The notes: generated from the sequence alone by a model not told the origin. Positions 39,155 to 49,191 are shown, numbered from the stretch's first letter. The stretch is 64,000 nt of DNA from JAHFPN01 sp963765745 (GCA_963765745.1 CAVXXM010000010.1:62001-126000); one strand, 5' to 3'. A program made the numbers and translations.

Positions 39155-40292
39155 TCACTCCGCCAGTACGCGCCGGTCGATATCCTTGACGCGCTTGGTG
39201 CCGGTGAGCGCCATGGTGATATCGAGCTCCTTCTTGATCGTCTCGATGGCGGCGGCGACGCCCGGCCTTGCCGCCGGCGCCGACGCCATAGACATAAGCG
39301 CGGCCGATCATGCAGGCGCGCGCGCCGAGCGCCAGCGCGCGCATCACGTCCTGGCCCGAGCGCACGCCGCCGTCGAACAAGAGCTCGGTCTTGCCGCCGA
39401 CCGCGTCGGCGATCCGGGGCAGCGCGGAGATCGAGGAGGGCGCGCCGTCGAGCTGGCGGCCGCCGTGGTTGGAAACCACGATGGCATCGGCGCCGGCCTT
39501 CACCGCCTTTTTGGCGTCGTCGGTGTCGAGCACGCCTTTGACGATCAGCTTGCCCTTCCAGTATTTGCGCACCCAGTCCACGTCCTTCCAATTGAACGTC
39601 GGGTCGAACTGGCTCGCGGTCCAGTTGGCGAGCGAGGACATGTCGGCGACGCCGCCGACATGGCCGACGATATTGCCGAAGTTGCGCCGCTTGGCGCGCA
39701 GGATGTTCCAGACCCAGGCCGGCTTGGTGGCGATGTCGATCAGGTTGGCGAGCTTCATCTTGGGCGGCACCGAGAGGCCGTTCTTGATGTCGCGGTGGCG
39801 CTGGCCGAGGATTTGCAGATCGACCGTGAGCACGAGCGCGCTGCATTTGGCCGCGGCCGCACGCTCGATGAGGGAGCGAATGAAGCCGCGGTCTTTCATC
39901 ACATAGAGCTGGAACCAGAACGGCTTTTTGGTTGCTTCCGCCACGTCCTCGATCGAGCCGACCGACATGGTGGAAAGCGTGAAGGGGATACCGGCTTCCT
40001 CGGCGGCCTGGGCCGCGAGGATTTCTCCGTCGCCGTGCTGCATGCCCAGAAGCCCGACGGGCGAAAGCGCGAGCGGCAGCGAGACGGGCTTGCCGAGGAT
40101 CGTGGTCGAAAGCTCGCGGTTCGAGACGTCCACCATCACCCGCTGCCTGAGCTTCACGGCTTGCAGGTCCGCGCGGTTCGCGCGCAGCGTTTCCTCGGCA
40201 TAGGAGCCGCTCTCGGCATAATCGACGAACATGCGCGGCACCTTGCGGTGCGCGATCTCGCGCAGGTCCTCGATGCAGGTGACGACTTTCAT
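39155..40292 (-). CDS. lldD: FMN-dependent alpha-hydroxy-acid dehydrogenase, L-lactate type (one frameshift)
   Basis: Oxidises an L-2-hydroxy acid, most likely L-lactate to pyruvate, and passes electrons to the membrane. Features: N-terminal IEDLREIAHRKVPRMFVDYAE, FMN-binding GLLGMQHGDGEILAA and LYVMKDRGF, the catalytic His/Arg motif SNHGGRQLD, and the phosphate loop DGGVRSGQDVMRALALGA. One extra G near 39263 breaks KAGVAAAIETIKKEL; the repaired frame ends VKDIDRRVLAE at a TGA at 39155. It is transcribed divergently from lutABC with 94 bases between the start codons. Glycolate or mandelate specificity cannot be excluded. Confidence 0.9.
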
Positions 40293-40386
40293 TGCCCTAT
40301 CCCCGGTGTTACGCTCGCGCCCGCGTTCGAATAACACGAATCCGCGTGCTGCGAACGCCGCTCCATCAGCTTCCATCGCATCCGGC

Positions 40387-41202
40387 ATGAACAAGCGAAC
40401 GCCGCGCCCCGACCGTTCCGAAAAGGCCGTGCGCGTCGGGCTTTTCGTCACCTGTCTGGTGGACCTGATCCGGCCGAAAATCGGTTTTGCGGCGGCGAAA
40501 TTGCTGGAAGACGCGGGCTGCGAGGTCGCGGTGCCGCTGCAGACCTGCTGCGGCCAGCCGGCGTTCAATTCGGGCGACCGGGCGACCGCGCGGGAGATCG
40601 CGGAAGCGGTGATCGTGGCCTTCGAGTCCTATGACTACGTGGTGGCGCCGTCGGGCTCCTGCGCCGGCATGATCCGGGTGCATTACCCGGAGATTTTCGC
40701 CGGCGATCCGGGCTGGATGCCGCGCGCCGCGGCCTTCTGCCAGAAGACTTTCGAGCTCACCAGCTTCCTCGTAGACGTGATGAAGGTCGAGCGCGTGGAT
40801 GCGATCTACGAAGGTACGGCGACCTATCACGACGCTTGCTCGGGGCTGCGCGAGCTCGGCGTCAAGGCGCAGCCGCGCAAGCTCCTTTCGACCGTCACCG
40901 GCCTCGCGCTCGCCGAGATGAAGGACCCGGACGTCTGCTGCGGGTTCGGCGGAACCTTTTGCGTGAAATATCCAGAAGTCTCCAACGCCATCGTCGAGAA
41001 GAAGATCGGGCACGTAGTCGCCACCGGCGCGCCCATGCTGCTGGCGGGCGATCTCGGTTGCCTGATGAACATGGCGGGCAAGCTGCAGCGCCAGGGCAAG
41101 TCCGTGCAGGTGCGCCACGTGGCCGAGGTGCTGGCGGGCATGGCGCAGGAGCCCGCGATCGGCGAGCGCGCCAAGCGCAATACGCACGAGGGGACGCGAT
41201 GA
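40387..41202 (+). CDS. lutA: Lactate utilisation iron-sulfur oxidoreductase LutA
   Basis: A 271-residue protein with two cysteine-rich CCG domains: TCCGQPAFNSG at about residues 55-65 and CCGFGGTFCVKYP in the second half, which bind non-canonical iron-sulfur centres and are found in LutA, GlcF and HdrB. With LutB and LutC it forms the LUD-type L-lactate dehydrogenase complex that converts L-lactate to pyruvate. ATG at 40387 is chosen; frames upstream lack similarity. Its stop overlaps the lutB ATG by 4 bases. Confidence 0.9.
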   Translation: MNKRTPRPDRSEKAVRVGLFVTCLVDLIRPKIGFAAAKLLEDAGCEVAVPLQTCCGQPAFNSGDRATAREIAEAVIVAFESYDYVVAPSGSCAGMIRVHYPEIFAGDPGWMPRAAAFCQKTFELTSFLVDVMKVERVDAIYEGTATYHDACSGLRELGVKAQPRKLLSTVTGLALAEMKDPDVCCGFGGTFCVKYPEVSNAIVEKKIGHVVATGAPMLLAGDLGCLMNMAGKLQRQGKSVQVRHVAEVLAGMAQEPAIGERAKRNTHEGTR

Positions 41203-42641
41203 CCCAGGCCATCACCTCGACGCGCTTTCGCGAAAACACGCGCCGCGCGCTCGAGGACGCGCAGTTGCAGAAGGCGCTGACGCGGGCCGAGGTCGGCTTC
41301 ATCGGCCGGCGGGCCGGGGCGGTCGCGAAACTGCCCGAATACGACGCGCTGCGCGACGAGTCGCGCGACATCAAGGACCACGCGCTGGCGCATCTCGATC
41401 TCTACTTGGAGCGCTACGAGGAGCGCGTCGCCGAGTCGGGCGGACAGGTGCATTGGGCGGCGACGCCCGAGGAGGCGCGAGCGGCGGTGCTCGCGATCTG
41501 CAAGCGGCTCAAGGCCAAGACGGTGACCAAGGGCAAGTCGATGATCGGCGAGGAGATCGGCATCAACGATTTCCTCGAGCAGAACGGTATTGCGCCGATC
41601 GAGACGGACTTGGGCGAATACATCATCCAGCTTCGCGGCGAGGCGCCCTCGCACATCATCGCGCCGGCGGTGCATTTGACCAAGGAGCAGATCGAGGCCG
41701 ATTTCCGCCGCGTGCACACCAAGCTGCCGGCCAACCGCAATCTCGATGAGCCGACCGCGCTGTTGGCCGAAGCGCGCGCGGTGCTGCGCGAGAAATTCCT
41801 CGCCGCCGACGTCGGCATCACCGGCGCGAATTTCCTGGTGGCCGAGACCGGCAGCTCGGTGCTGGTGACCAACGAGGGCAACGGCGATCTCACGCAAACG
41901 CTGCCCAAGGCGCTGATCGTGCTGGCTTCGATCGAGAAAGTGGTGCCGACGCTCGAGGACGCCACCACGCTGCTGCGCGTGCTCGGCCGCACGGCGACCG
42001 GCGCGGAAATGTCGGCCTATACGACCTTCGCCACCGGCCCGCGCCGGCCCGAGGATCCCGACGGGCCGGCCGAGTATCACGTGGTCATTCTCGACAATGG
42101 CCGCTCGAGCATGCTGGGCGGCGCGTTGCGCGAGATGCTGCGGTGCATCCGCTGCGGCGCCTGCATGAACCATTGCCCGGTCTATCAAGCCGTCGGCGGC
42201 CACGCTTACGGCTGGGTCTATGCCGGGCCCATGGGCGCGGTGCTCGACCCGGTGTTCGTCGGCATCGAGAACGCCAAACACCTGCCGAACGCCTCGACCT
42301 TCTGCGGCCGTTGCGAGGAAGTCTGCCCGGTGCGCATTCCGCTGCCCAAGCTCATGCGCCATTGGCGCGAGCGCGAGTTCGAGCGGCATCTTTCGCCGGC
42401 ACCCGTGCGCTGGGGACTCGGCATCTGGGCGGCGTTCGCCAGGCGGCCGCGGCTCTATCGGTTCGCGACCGGCTTTGCGGCCGGCGCGCTTTCGCTCTTG
42501 GGCTGGCGCGGCCGCTTTCGTTTCCTGCCGCTCCTGCGCGGCTGGACGAAATTTCGCGATTTCCCGGCGCCGGAAGGCTCGACGTTCCAGGCCCAGTGGC
42601 GGCGGAAGATGCGCGCGCGCCAGCAGGGGAGCGAAGAATGA
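41199..42641 (+). CDS. lutB: Lactate utilisation iron-sulfur protein LutB
   Basis: A 480-residue protein: an N-terminal LUD domain (TVTKGKSMIGEEIGINDFLE, ANFLVAETGSSVLVTNEGNG) and a C-terminal ferredoxin-like domain with 4Fe-4S motifs CIRCGACMNHCPVY and CGRCEEVCPVRIP. It is the electron-transferring subunit of the Lut complex. ATG at 41199 overlaps the lutA stop; its own stop overlaps the lutC ATG, so the three genes are translationally coupled and intact. Confidence 0.93.
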   Translation: MTQAITSTRFRENTRRALEDAQLQKALTRAEVGFIGRRAGAVAKLPEYDALRDESRDIKDHALAHLDLYLERYEERVAESGGQVHWAATPEEARAAVLAICKRLKAKTVTKGKSMIGEEIGINDFLEQNGIAPIETDLGEYIIQLRGEAPSHIIAPAVHLTKEQIEADFRRVHTKLPANRNLDEPTALLAEARAVLREKFLAADVGITGANFLVAETGSSVLVTNEGNGDLTQTLPKALIVLASIEKVVPTLEDATTLLRVLGRTATGAEMSAYTTFATGPRRPEDPDGPAEYHVVILDNGRSSMLGGALREMLRCIRCGACMNHCPVYQAVGGHAYGWVYAGPMGAVLDPVFVGIENAKHLPNASTFCGRCEEVCPVRIPLPKLMRHWREREFERHLSPAPVRWGLGIWAAFARRPRLYRFATGFAAGALSLLGWRGRFRFLPLLRGWTKFRDFPAPEGSTFQAQWRRKMRARQQGSEE

Positions 42642-43315
42642 GCAGCCGCGATCTGGTGCTCGGCTCGATCCGCCGCTCGCTCGGCGTCAATGGCCGCGAG
42701 GCGCCGCGCAAGACCACGATCGAGGATCGCATCGCGCGCCATCCGCGCGGACTGATTCCCGCGCGCGCGCAGAAGCCGCCGGCCGAGCGGCTTAAAGTGT
42801 TCAAGGATCAGGTCGAGGGGATTTTCGGGACCGCGCAGCAGCTCGGCTCCGCCGACGAAGTGCCGGCGGCGGTTTCGGCCTATCTGCGTTCGAAGAATTT
42901 ACCGATGCGGGTGCGCCGGGGCGACGACGCGCGGCTTTCGGAAATTCCCTGGGACAACGAGAAGACGCTGGAAGTTTCGACCGGCCGCTCGGACGGCAAG
43001 CAGCTCGCGGCCGTCTCCTATGCGTTCGGTGGGGTCGCGGAATCCGGCACGCTGGTGCTGCTCTCGGGCCCGGACAACCCCACGACGCTCAATTTCCTGC
43101 CCGACCATCATCTGGTCATCATCGATGCCAAGGATGTGGCCGGCGACTACGAGACGGTCTGGGACCGGCTGCGCAAGAAATTCGGCGCGGGAAAAATGCC
43201 GCGCGCGGTGAACTGGATCACCGGCCCGTCGCGCTCGGGCGACATCGAGCAGAAGACGCTGCTCGGAGCGCACGGGCCGCGCAGTCTGCATGTGCTGATC
43301 TTGGGGAAGCCCTGA
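42638..43315 (+). CDS. lutC: Lactate utilisation protein LutC
   Basis: A 225-residue LUD-domain protein. Conserved segments include VSYAFGGVAESGTLVLLSGPDNPTTLNFLPDHH and NWITGPSRSGDIEQKTLLGAHGPRSLHVLIL, typical of LutC/YkgG. It begins with ATG overlapping the lutB stop. The three-gene operon is a respiratory-type L-lactate oxidation route independent of LldD. Confidence 0.93.
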   Translation: MSSRDLVLGSIRRSLGVNGREAPRKTTIEDRIARHPRGLIPARAQKPPAERLKVFKDQVEGIFGTAQQLGSADEVPAAVSAYLRSKNLPMRVRRGDDARLSEIPWDNEKTLEVSTGRSDGKQLAAVSYAFGGVAESGTLVLLSGPDNPTTLNFLPDHHLVIIDAKDVAGDYETVWDRLRKKFGAGKMPRAVNWITGPSRSGDIEQKTLLGAHGPRSLHVLILGKP

Positions 43316-43350
43316 CGCGGAAAATCCGCGCAATCGGACAGGAGACGTCC

Positions 43351-43533
43351 ATGCCGCGGACTTCGAAGCCGAAAAAATCGAGCGAGGAAGCCGCGGAGCT
43401 GAAGCGCCGCCTCGACCGCGCGCTCGATGAGGGCCTTGAGGAGACGTTCCCGGCCTCCGATCCGGTCGCGGTGAGCGAGCCGGCGCCGCCGGAAGACAGC
43501 CGCATGCCACGCGAGCGCAAGCCGAGAAGCTAG
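43351..43533 (+). CDS. Small acidic/basic protein with ETFPASDP motif
   Basis: A 60-residue hydrophilic protein: a Lys-rich start (PRTSKPKKSSEEAAELKRRL), a helix, and the segment LEETFPASDPVAVSEPAPP. Short proteins with FPASDP at this place are common in Rhizobiales; no function has been assigned that I know. It is 35 bases after lutC and overlaps the convergent gene by 4 bases. Confidence 0.62.
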   Translation: MPRTSKPKKSSEEAAELKRRLDRALDEGLEETFPASDPVAVSEPAPPEDSRMPRERKPRS

Positions 43534-43922
43534 ACCGGTTCCACGGACGCCACCACGAAGGTGTGCATGACGCCGTCCTCGTCGCGGATCGAGACATATT
43601 CGCCGGGCCGGAACAGGTGCGCGCCGAAGCGGTAGCCGGCCTCGTCGTCCTCGTTCCCGGCCGGGTCATAGTCGAATTTCCACACGCCGCCCTGGCCGCC
43701 CGGCCGGTGCACGAGCCGGCCGATCTCGTCGGGCTGTTTCTCCCAGAAGCGGCGCACGCCGCAATGCTCGCGGTGCTGTTTCCACAGCGCGGGGTCGATG
43801 CGGCCCTCGCCATCGAGCGGCGCCACGAACTCGTAGCCGTGCCGCGCGCTGCCCTCGGGGAAGTCCTTGGAGCGGGCGAGGTTGAGGCGGATGCGTTTGA
43901 AGGCGTGCGGCAGCGTGGTCAT
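43530..43922 (-). CDS. Small conserved hypothetical protein
   Basis: A 131-residue soluble protein beginning MTTLPHAFKRIRLNLARSKDFPEG. It contains ARHGYEFVAPLDGEGRIDPALWKQHREHCGVRRFW and a C-terminal beta-rich half (FRPGEYVSIRDEDGVMHTFVV) that may be a small beta-barrel. No Cys pairs or catalytic motif. The ATG at 43922 fits family members; the open frame extends further upstream to 44618 only as antisense of the next gene. Function unknown. Confidence 0.7.
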   Translation of the reverse strand: MTTLPHAFKRIRLNLARSKDFPEGSARHGYEFVAPLDGEGRIDPALWKQHREHCGVRRFWEKQPDEIGRLVHRPGGQGGVWKFDYDPAGNEDDEAGYRFGAHLFRPGEYVSIRDEDGVMHTFVVASVEPV

Positions 43923-43967
43923 GGGGGGCGGTTCCCGTGGTAAGTCGTGCGCGAAGGGCGAAACGAG

Positions 43968-45506
43968 ATGGCCGGTGAAGATAGCACACAGCAGGCCGTG
44001 GTCGCGCTGCTTTCGGACCTGGCGACCTACGGCGCGGAGACGGGCGCGGTCAAGCGCATCGACACCCACGCGGCCATGGTCTTCCTCGCTGGCGAGCGCG
44101 CCTACAAGATCAAACGGCCGGTGAAGTATCCCTATCTCGACTATTCGACGCTCGCGAAGCGCGAAGCCGCTTGCCGCACCGAGCTCGACGTGAACCGCCG
44201 CTTCGCGCCGGAGCTCTATCTCGGCGTGGTGCCGATCGTGCGCCGTGGCGGGCGGCTCGCGCTCGGCGGCGCCGGCGAGCCGGTGGAATGGGCGGTCGAG
44301 ATGCGCCGCTTTCGCGAGACGCTTGAGGAGGCGGCGAAGCGGGACGGCATCGGCGACGCGCTCGCGCGCGCGCTCGGCGAGGCGGTGGCGGCGGCGCACC
44401 GCACGATTCCGGTGGTCGAGGCTGCGCCCTGGATCGAGGCGCTCGGGAAATACGTGGACGACGCGGCGGAGGCGTTTCGCGGGGCGCGGGGAGTGGTGGC
44501 GGCGAAAGATGGAGCGGGGCTGATCGAGGCCTTGCGCGCGAGCCTCGGCCGCATCCGCCCGCTGCTCATAGTGCGCGGCGAGGCCGGCTTCGTGCGCCGC
44601 GGCCACGGCGATCTGCACTTGCGCAACGTCGCACTGATCGATGGCAAGCCGGTGCTGTTCGACGCCATCGAGTTCGACCCGCTGATCGCGAGCGGCGACG
44701 TGCTCTATGATCTCGCGTTCCTGCTCATGGATCTGGTCGACCGCAAGTTCGATCGCGCCGCCAATATCGTGTTCAACCGCTATCTGCTGGCGGCGGGAAT
44801 GGAGGAGCAGCTCGACGCGCTTACGGCGCTGCCGTTCTTTCTGGCGCTACGCGCCACGATCCGCGCCCGTGTCGCGCTCGACAAGCGCAAGCTCGTGGAA
44901 GGCGAGGAGCGCGCGACGGCTGAGGACGAGGCGCGCGACTATCGCACGCTCGCGGCACACCTGATCGCGCCGCCCAAGCCGCGTCTGGTGGCGATCGGCG
45001 GTCTTTCCGGCACGGGCAAGAGCGCGCTCGCGGCTTCGCTCGCGCCTTTCCTGCTGCCCGCGCCGGGCGCGGTGCACCTGCGCTCCGATATCGAACGCAA
45101 GCGGCTGTTCAACGTGGGGAGACCGAGCGGCTGCCCGAGGCCGCCTATTCGCAAGACGTGACGGCGCGGGTCTATGCGCGTCTCCTCGATCTCGCACGTC
45201 GTACGCTGCGCGCGGGCCATTCCGCGATTGTCGATGCGGTGCATGCGCGGCCGCAGGAACGCGAGGCGCTCGGAGGCAGTGGCGAAGGAGGCCGGGGTGG
45301 AGTTCGACGGTATCTGGCTCGAGGCGGCGCTCGATACGCGCATGGCTCGCGTGGGCGCGCGGGTGGCGGATGCGTCGGACGCCGACGCCAAGATCGTCCG
45401 CGAGCAGGAGCAATTCGATGCGGGCGCGATTTCATGGCGCAGGGTCGAGGCGGGGGCTGAGCTCACGGAGGTGACCGCGGCGGCGCGCAATATGCTCAAG
45501 CTTTAG
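43968..45506 (+). CDS. Aminoglycoside-phosphotransferase-like / AAA kinase fusion (two frameshifts)
   Basis: About 512 residues. The N-terminal 330 residues are an APH-type kinase fold with the catalytic loop GHGDLHLRNVALIDGK and metal-binding FDAIEFDP. A C-terminal P-loop kinase domain follows, with Walker A GGLSGTGKSALA and DIERKRLF, like gluconate-kinase-type ATPases. A G is missing near 45119 (FNVG-ETERL) and one G is extra near 45270 (EALEAVAKE); the two compensate. Similar fusions are found across proteobacteria; substrate unknown, and antibiotic resistance should not be inferred. Confidence 0.85.
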
Positions 45507-45507
45507 T

Positions 45508-45630
45508 CGTCATTCCGGTCGCGCGCGTAGCGCGCAGGCCGGAATCCATAACCACCGAATTCGCAGAAATGTACCGTCCGTGGTTATGGATTCCGGGTTC
45601 GCGGGCTACGCCCGCGCCCCGGAATGACAG
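45508..45630. repeat. Palindromic intergenic repeat, type 2
   Basis: Same design as at 36391: CGTCATTCCGG...CCGGAATCCATAACCACCG on the left and CGTGGTTATGGATTCCGGG...CCCCGGAATGACAG on the right, with a short variable centre. It lies between the kinase fusion gene and glcD and ends 49 bases before the glcD start. Confidence 0.9.
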
Positions 45631-45679
45631 AGAAGGAATGTAGGCGACTATCTGCTAGGATCGATTTCGGAGGATTCCC

Positions 45680-47170
45680 ATGGTCGCCATGCCGGCGCCG
45701 GACCAGGACGTGCTCGCGCGCCGCTCCGAGATCGTGGCGGTGCTGCGCAAGATTATCCCTGGCGAAGCAGTGATCGACTCGGAAGCGGGCATGCGGCCCT
45801 ACGAGTCCGACGGGCTCACGGCCTATAGGCAGCTGCCGATGGTAGTGGCGCTGCCCTCGACCACCGAGCAGGTTTCGAAAATTCTCCGCTACTGCCACGC
45901 CAACGGAGTGCGCGTGGTGCCGCGCGGGGCGGGCACTTCGCTCTCGGGCGGCGCGCTGCCGCTGGCCGACGGCGTTCTGCTCGGGCTCGCGAAGTTCAAC
46001 CGCATTCTCGACATCGATTACGAGAACCGCGTCGTGGTGGCGCAGCCGGGCGTGACGAATTTGGGCATTTCCAACGCGGTCGGCGGGCGCGATTTCTATT
46101 ACGCGCCGGACCCCTCGTCGCAGATCGCCTGCACCATCGGCGGCAACGTCGCGGAGAATTCCGGCGGCGTGCATTGCCTGAAATACGGCATGACCACGAA
46201 CAACATCCTCGGCGTCGAGATGGTGCTGATCACCGGCGAGGTGGTTCGCATCGGCGGCAAGCATCTCGATGCCGGCGGCTACGACCTGCTTTCGGTCATC
46301 TGCGGATCGGAAGGCTTGCTCGGCGTCGTCACCGAAGTGACGGTGCGCATTCTGAAGAAGCCCGAGACCGCGCGCGCCGTGCTGATCGGCTTCGCCACGT
46401 CGGAGGCGGCCGGCGAGTGCGTGGCGCGCATCATCGGCGAAGGAATCATCCCGGGCGGCATGGAAATGATGGACAAGCCGGCGATCCACGCCACGGAAGC
46501 CTTCGTGCACGCCGGCTATCCGCTCGACGTCGAGGCGCTCCTGATCGTCGAACTCGACGGGCCCGAGGTCGAATGCAGTTCGCTGATCGATCGCGTCAGC
46601 GCGATCGCCAAGGAATGCGGTGCGGTGACGCTGCGCGCGTCGAATTCGGAGGAAGAGCGGCTGAAATTCTGGGCCGGGCGCAAGGCGGCGTTCCCGGCGG
46701 TGGGGCGCATCTCGCCGGACTATTACTGCATGGACGGCACCATTCCGCGCGCCAAATTGCCCGTGGTGCTGGCGCGCATCCGCGAGCTCACCGAGAAATA
46801 CGGGCTGCGCTGCGCCAACGTGTTCCACGCCGGCGACGGCAACCTGCATCCGCTCATCCTCTATGACGCCAACAAGGGCGACGAGCTGGAGCGGGCGGAG
46901 AAATTCGGCGCGGAGATTTTGACGCTCTGCGTCGAGGTCGGCGGCGTGCTCACCGGCGAGCACGGCGTCGGCGTCGAGAAGCGCGACCTGATGCCGGCGA
47001 TGTTTTCCGAAATCGATCTGGCGCAGCAGCAGCGGCTGAAATGCGCGTTCGACGACAAGGGTCTGCTGAATCCCGGCAAGGTGTTTCCGAAGCTGCATCG
47101 CTGCGCCGAGCTCGGCCGCGTGCACATACACGCGGGCAAGATGGCGTTTCCCGACCTGCCGCGGTTCTGA
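45680..47170 (+). CDS. glcD: Glycolate oxidase FAD-binding subunit GlcD
   Basis: A 496-residue FAD-linked oxidase. The PCMH-type FAD domain contains VVPRGAGTSLSGGALPL and VAQPGVTNLGIS and the C-terminal GlcD domain ends in GVGVEKRDLMP and AFDDKGLLNPGKVFP. Oxidises glycolate to glyoxylate as part of the GlcDEF membrane-associated complex. ATG at 45680 (MVAMPAPDQ). It starts the gene order glcD-fkbM-glcE-glcF. Confidence 0.94.
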   Translation: MVAMPAPDQDVLARRSEIVAVLRKIIPGEAVIDSEAGMRPYESDGLTAYRQLPMVVALPSTTEQVSKILRYCHANGVRVVPRGAGTSLSGGALPLADGVLLGLAKFNRILDIDYENRVVVAQPGVTNLGISNAVGGRDFYYAPDPSSQIACTIGGNVAENSGGVHCLKYGMTTNNILGVEMVLITGEVVRIGGKHLDAGGYDLLSVICGSEGLLGVVTEVTVRILKKPETARAVLIGFATSEAAGECVARIIGEGIIPGGMEMMDKPAIHATEAFVHAGYPLDVEALLIVELDGPEVECSSLIDRVSAIAKECGAVTLRASNSEEERLKFWAGRKAAFPAVGRISPDYYCMDGTIPRAKLPVVLARIRELTEKYGLRCANVFHAGDGNLHPLILYDANKGDELERAEKFGAEILTLCVEVGGVLTGEHGVGVEKRDLMPAMFSEIDLAQQQRLKCAFDDKGLLNPGKVFPKLHRCAELGRVHIHAGKMAFPDLPRF

Positions 47171-47184
47171 CTCGTCCGACCTCC

Positions 47185-47964
47185 ATGCAGACCATCTTCG
47201 ATCTCGGCTTCCACGAAGGGTGGGATACGGATTTCTATCTGCGCAAAGGGTTCCGCGTGGTGGGGGTGGAAGCCAATCCCGAGCTCGTCGCGCGCGGGCG
47301 AGAACGTTTCGCCGAGGCGATCGGCCGCGCCCAACTGGTGTTGATCGAGCGCGCGATCGCCGAACGGGCCGATGCTTCGGTCACCTTCTATTGCCGCGCC
47401 GACAAGAACGGCTGGAGCAGCGTGCATCGGGCCGGAGCGGAACGCGACGGGATCACGAGCAATCGGGTCGAAGTCAAAACCACGTCGATCGGGCGCCTGT
47501 TCAGCGAATATGGCGTGCCGCACTATCTGAAGTGCGATATCGAGGAGAGCGATGAGATAGTTCTGCAGCAGCTAGCGAAGGAGCCCAACAAGCCCCGCTT
47601 CGTATCGTTCGAGAATGGCGACAAGGTGATCGACCTTCTGGTATGCGCCGGATATACCTGTTTCCAGATCATCAACCAGGGCCACTTGCGGCTGTTTCAT
47701 CCCCCCGATCCACCGCGCGAGGGTCTTTTCGCCGCGCAGAAGTTCCACGGGAAAATGTCCGGTCTGTTCGGCGCCGAACTCGATCCCGACCAATGGGTCG
47801 GCGAGGCGGAAATCCGCGAACGCTTCGAGCTGTGGCGAAGGCTGGCGGCCGGTGAAATCGGTTCGGTCCGGCGCTTCGCGCTTAAGCGCTTCGGAAAACT
47901 GACGCGCAGGACGTGGCTGATTCCGAGTGGATGGGTCGATATTCATGCGAGGCTCGACGCGTAA
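47185..47964 (+). CDS. FkbM-type SAM-dependent methyltransferase
   Basis: A 259-residue protein. SAM-binding features are IFDLGFHEGWDTDFYLRKGF and VVGVEANPEL, and KTTSIGRLFSEYGVPHYLKCDIEESDE carries the FkbM-type Asp/Glu region. It is wedged between glcD and glcE with overlap: its TAA and the glcE ATG share an A (47964). FkbM enzymes methylate hydroxyls of polyketides or sugars; what it does here is unknown. Not part of the usual glc operon. Confidence 0.85.
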   Translation: MQTIFDLGFHEGWDTDFYLRKGFRVVGVEANPELVARGRERFAEAIGRAQLVLIERAIAERADASVTFYCRADKNGWSSVHRAGAERDGITSNRVEVKTTSIGRLFSEYGVPHYLKCDIEESDEIVLQQLAKEPNKPRFVSFENGDKVIDLLVCAGYTCFQIINQGHLRLFHPPDPPREGLFAAQKFHGKMSGLFGAELDPDQWVGEAEIRERFELWRRLAAGEIGSVRRFALKRFGKLTRRTWLIPSGWVDIHARLDA

Positions 47965-49179
47965 TGGCCGAAGCACTGATCCCGCGCGACGAGAAGGATG
48001 TCGAGGCAGCCGTGCAATGGGCGTTGGCCGGCGGCAAGTCGCTCGAGCTTGTGGGCCACAGCAGCAAGCGGGGGATCGGCCGCGCGGCGCAGACCGACCG
48101 CACGCTCGATGTCTCCGCCATTTCCGGCGTGACGCTTTATGAGCCCGAGGAACTGGTGCTCTCGGCGCGCGCGGGGACGCCGCTTGCGGAAATCGAGAAG
48201 CTACTGGCGGACAAGAACCAAGAACTCGCCTTCGAGCCGCCCGATCTGGGTTCTCTCCTGGGCGGCGCGGCGGGCGCCGCGACGCTCGGCGGTACGCTCG
48301 CCATCAATCTATCCGGGCCGCGGCGGATCAAGGCGGGCGCGGCGCGCGATTTCGCGCTCGGCGTGCGCGCGGTCTCGGGGCGCGGCGAAATCTTCAAGGC
48401 CGGCGGCCGTGTGGTGAAGAACGTCACCGGCTACGACCTGCCGAAATTGCTCGCCGGCTCCTGGGGCACGCTCGCGGTGATGACGGAGCTCACCATCAAG
48501 GTGCTGCCGCGGGCCGAGGACGTGGCGACGGTGCTGGTGCTCGGCCTCACCGACGCGCGCGCGGCCGAGGCCATGGCCGCCGCCATGGGCTCGTCGAACG
48601 ATGTCTCGGGTGCTGCGCATCTGCCGCCCAAGGTCGCCGCAAAAATGCCGGTGGCCGCGGTCGCCAAAGCGGGCCGCGCGGTGACCGCGCTTCGCCTGGA
48701 AGGGATCGCGCCTTCCATCGCCTATCGGCGGCAGAAGCTGGAAGAGATTTTGCAGCCGATCGGGACGCTCGGCGCGCTCGATGCCGAGGATTCGCGGCGC
48801 GTTCTGGCGCGCGGTGCGCGACGTGATGCCGTTCGTAGCCAGGAAAGAGCGCGCGGTGTGGCGCATTTCGGCGACCGCGACAGCGGGTGCCGCGATCGGC
48901 ACCAAGCTCGCGGCGGAAACCGGCGCCGAGCTTTTTTACGACTGGGCCGGCGGGCTGTTGTGGGTCGAGATGCCCGACGGCGCGCCGCGCGAAGGCATCG
49001 TGCGCGCGATCCTTGGTGTCCAGGGCCACGCGACGCTCATTCGTGCCGACGCATCGCAACGCGCCGGCGACGTGTTCGAGCCGCTCGAGCCCTCGCTCGC
49101 GGCGCTCGCGAAGCGGGTGAAGGAGAGCTTCGACCCCAAGGGCGTGCTCAATCCGGGACGGATGTATGCGGGGATTTGA
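47964..49179 (+). CDS. glcE: Glycolate oxidase FAD-binding subunit GlcE (one frameshift)
   Basis: A second, shorter FAD-linked oxidase subunit of the glycolate oxidase complex, about 405 residues. Motifs: SLELVGHSSKRGIGRAA, ALGVRAVSGRGEIFKAGGRVVKNVTGYDLPKLLAGSWGTLAVMTE, and the C-terminal SFDPKGVLNPGRMY. An extra C near 48799 breaks the frame between AEDSR and AFWRAVRDVMPF. The frame continues to a TGA at 49177-49179. A type 2 palindromic repeat separates it from glcF. Confidence 0.92.
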
Positions 49180-49191
49180 ACCTTTTCTGCT

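Noticed and set aside
37803..40568. A single 921-residue protein joining an LldD-type domain to DUF3422
   Set aside because: The join arises from a one-base shift near 39263; the repaired lldD frame ends at 39155 with the expected C-terminus, and DUF3422 has its own start at 39113.
43947..45161. An antibiotic-resistance aminoglycoside phosphotransferase
   Set aside because: The kinase fold is only distantly related and fused to a P-loop kinase domain found widely in proteobacteria; nothing indicates resistance.
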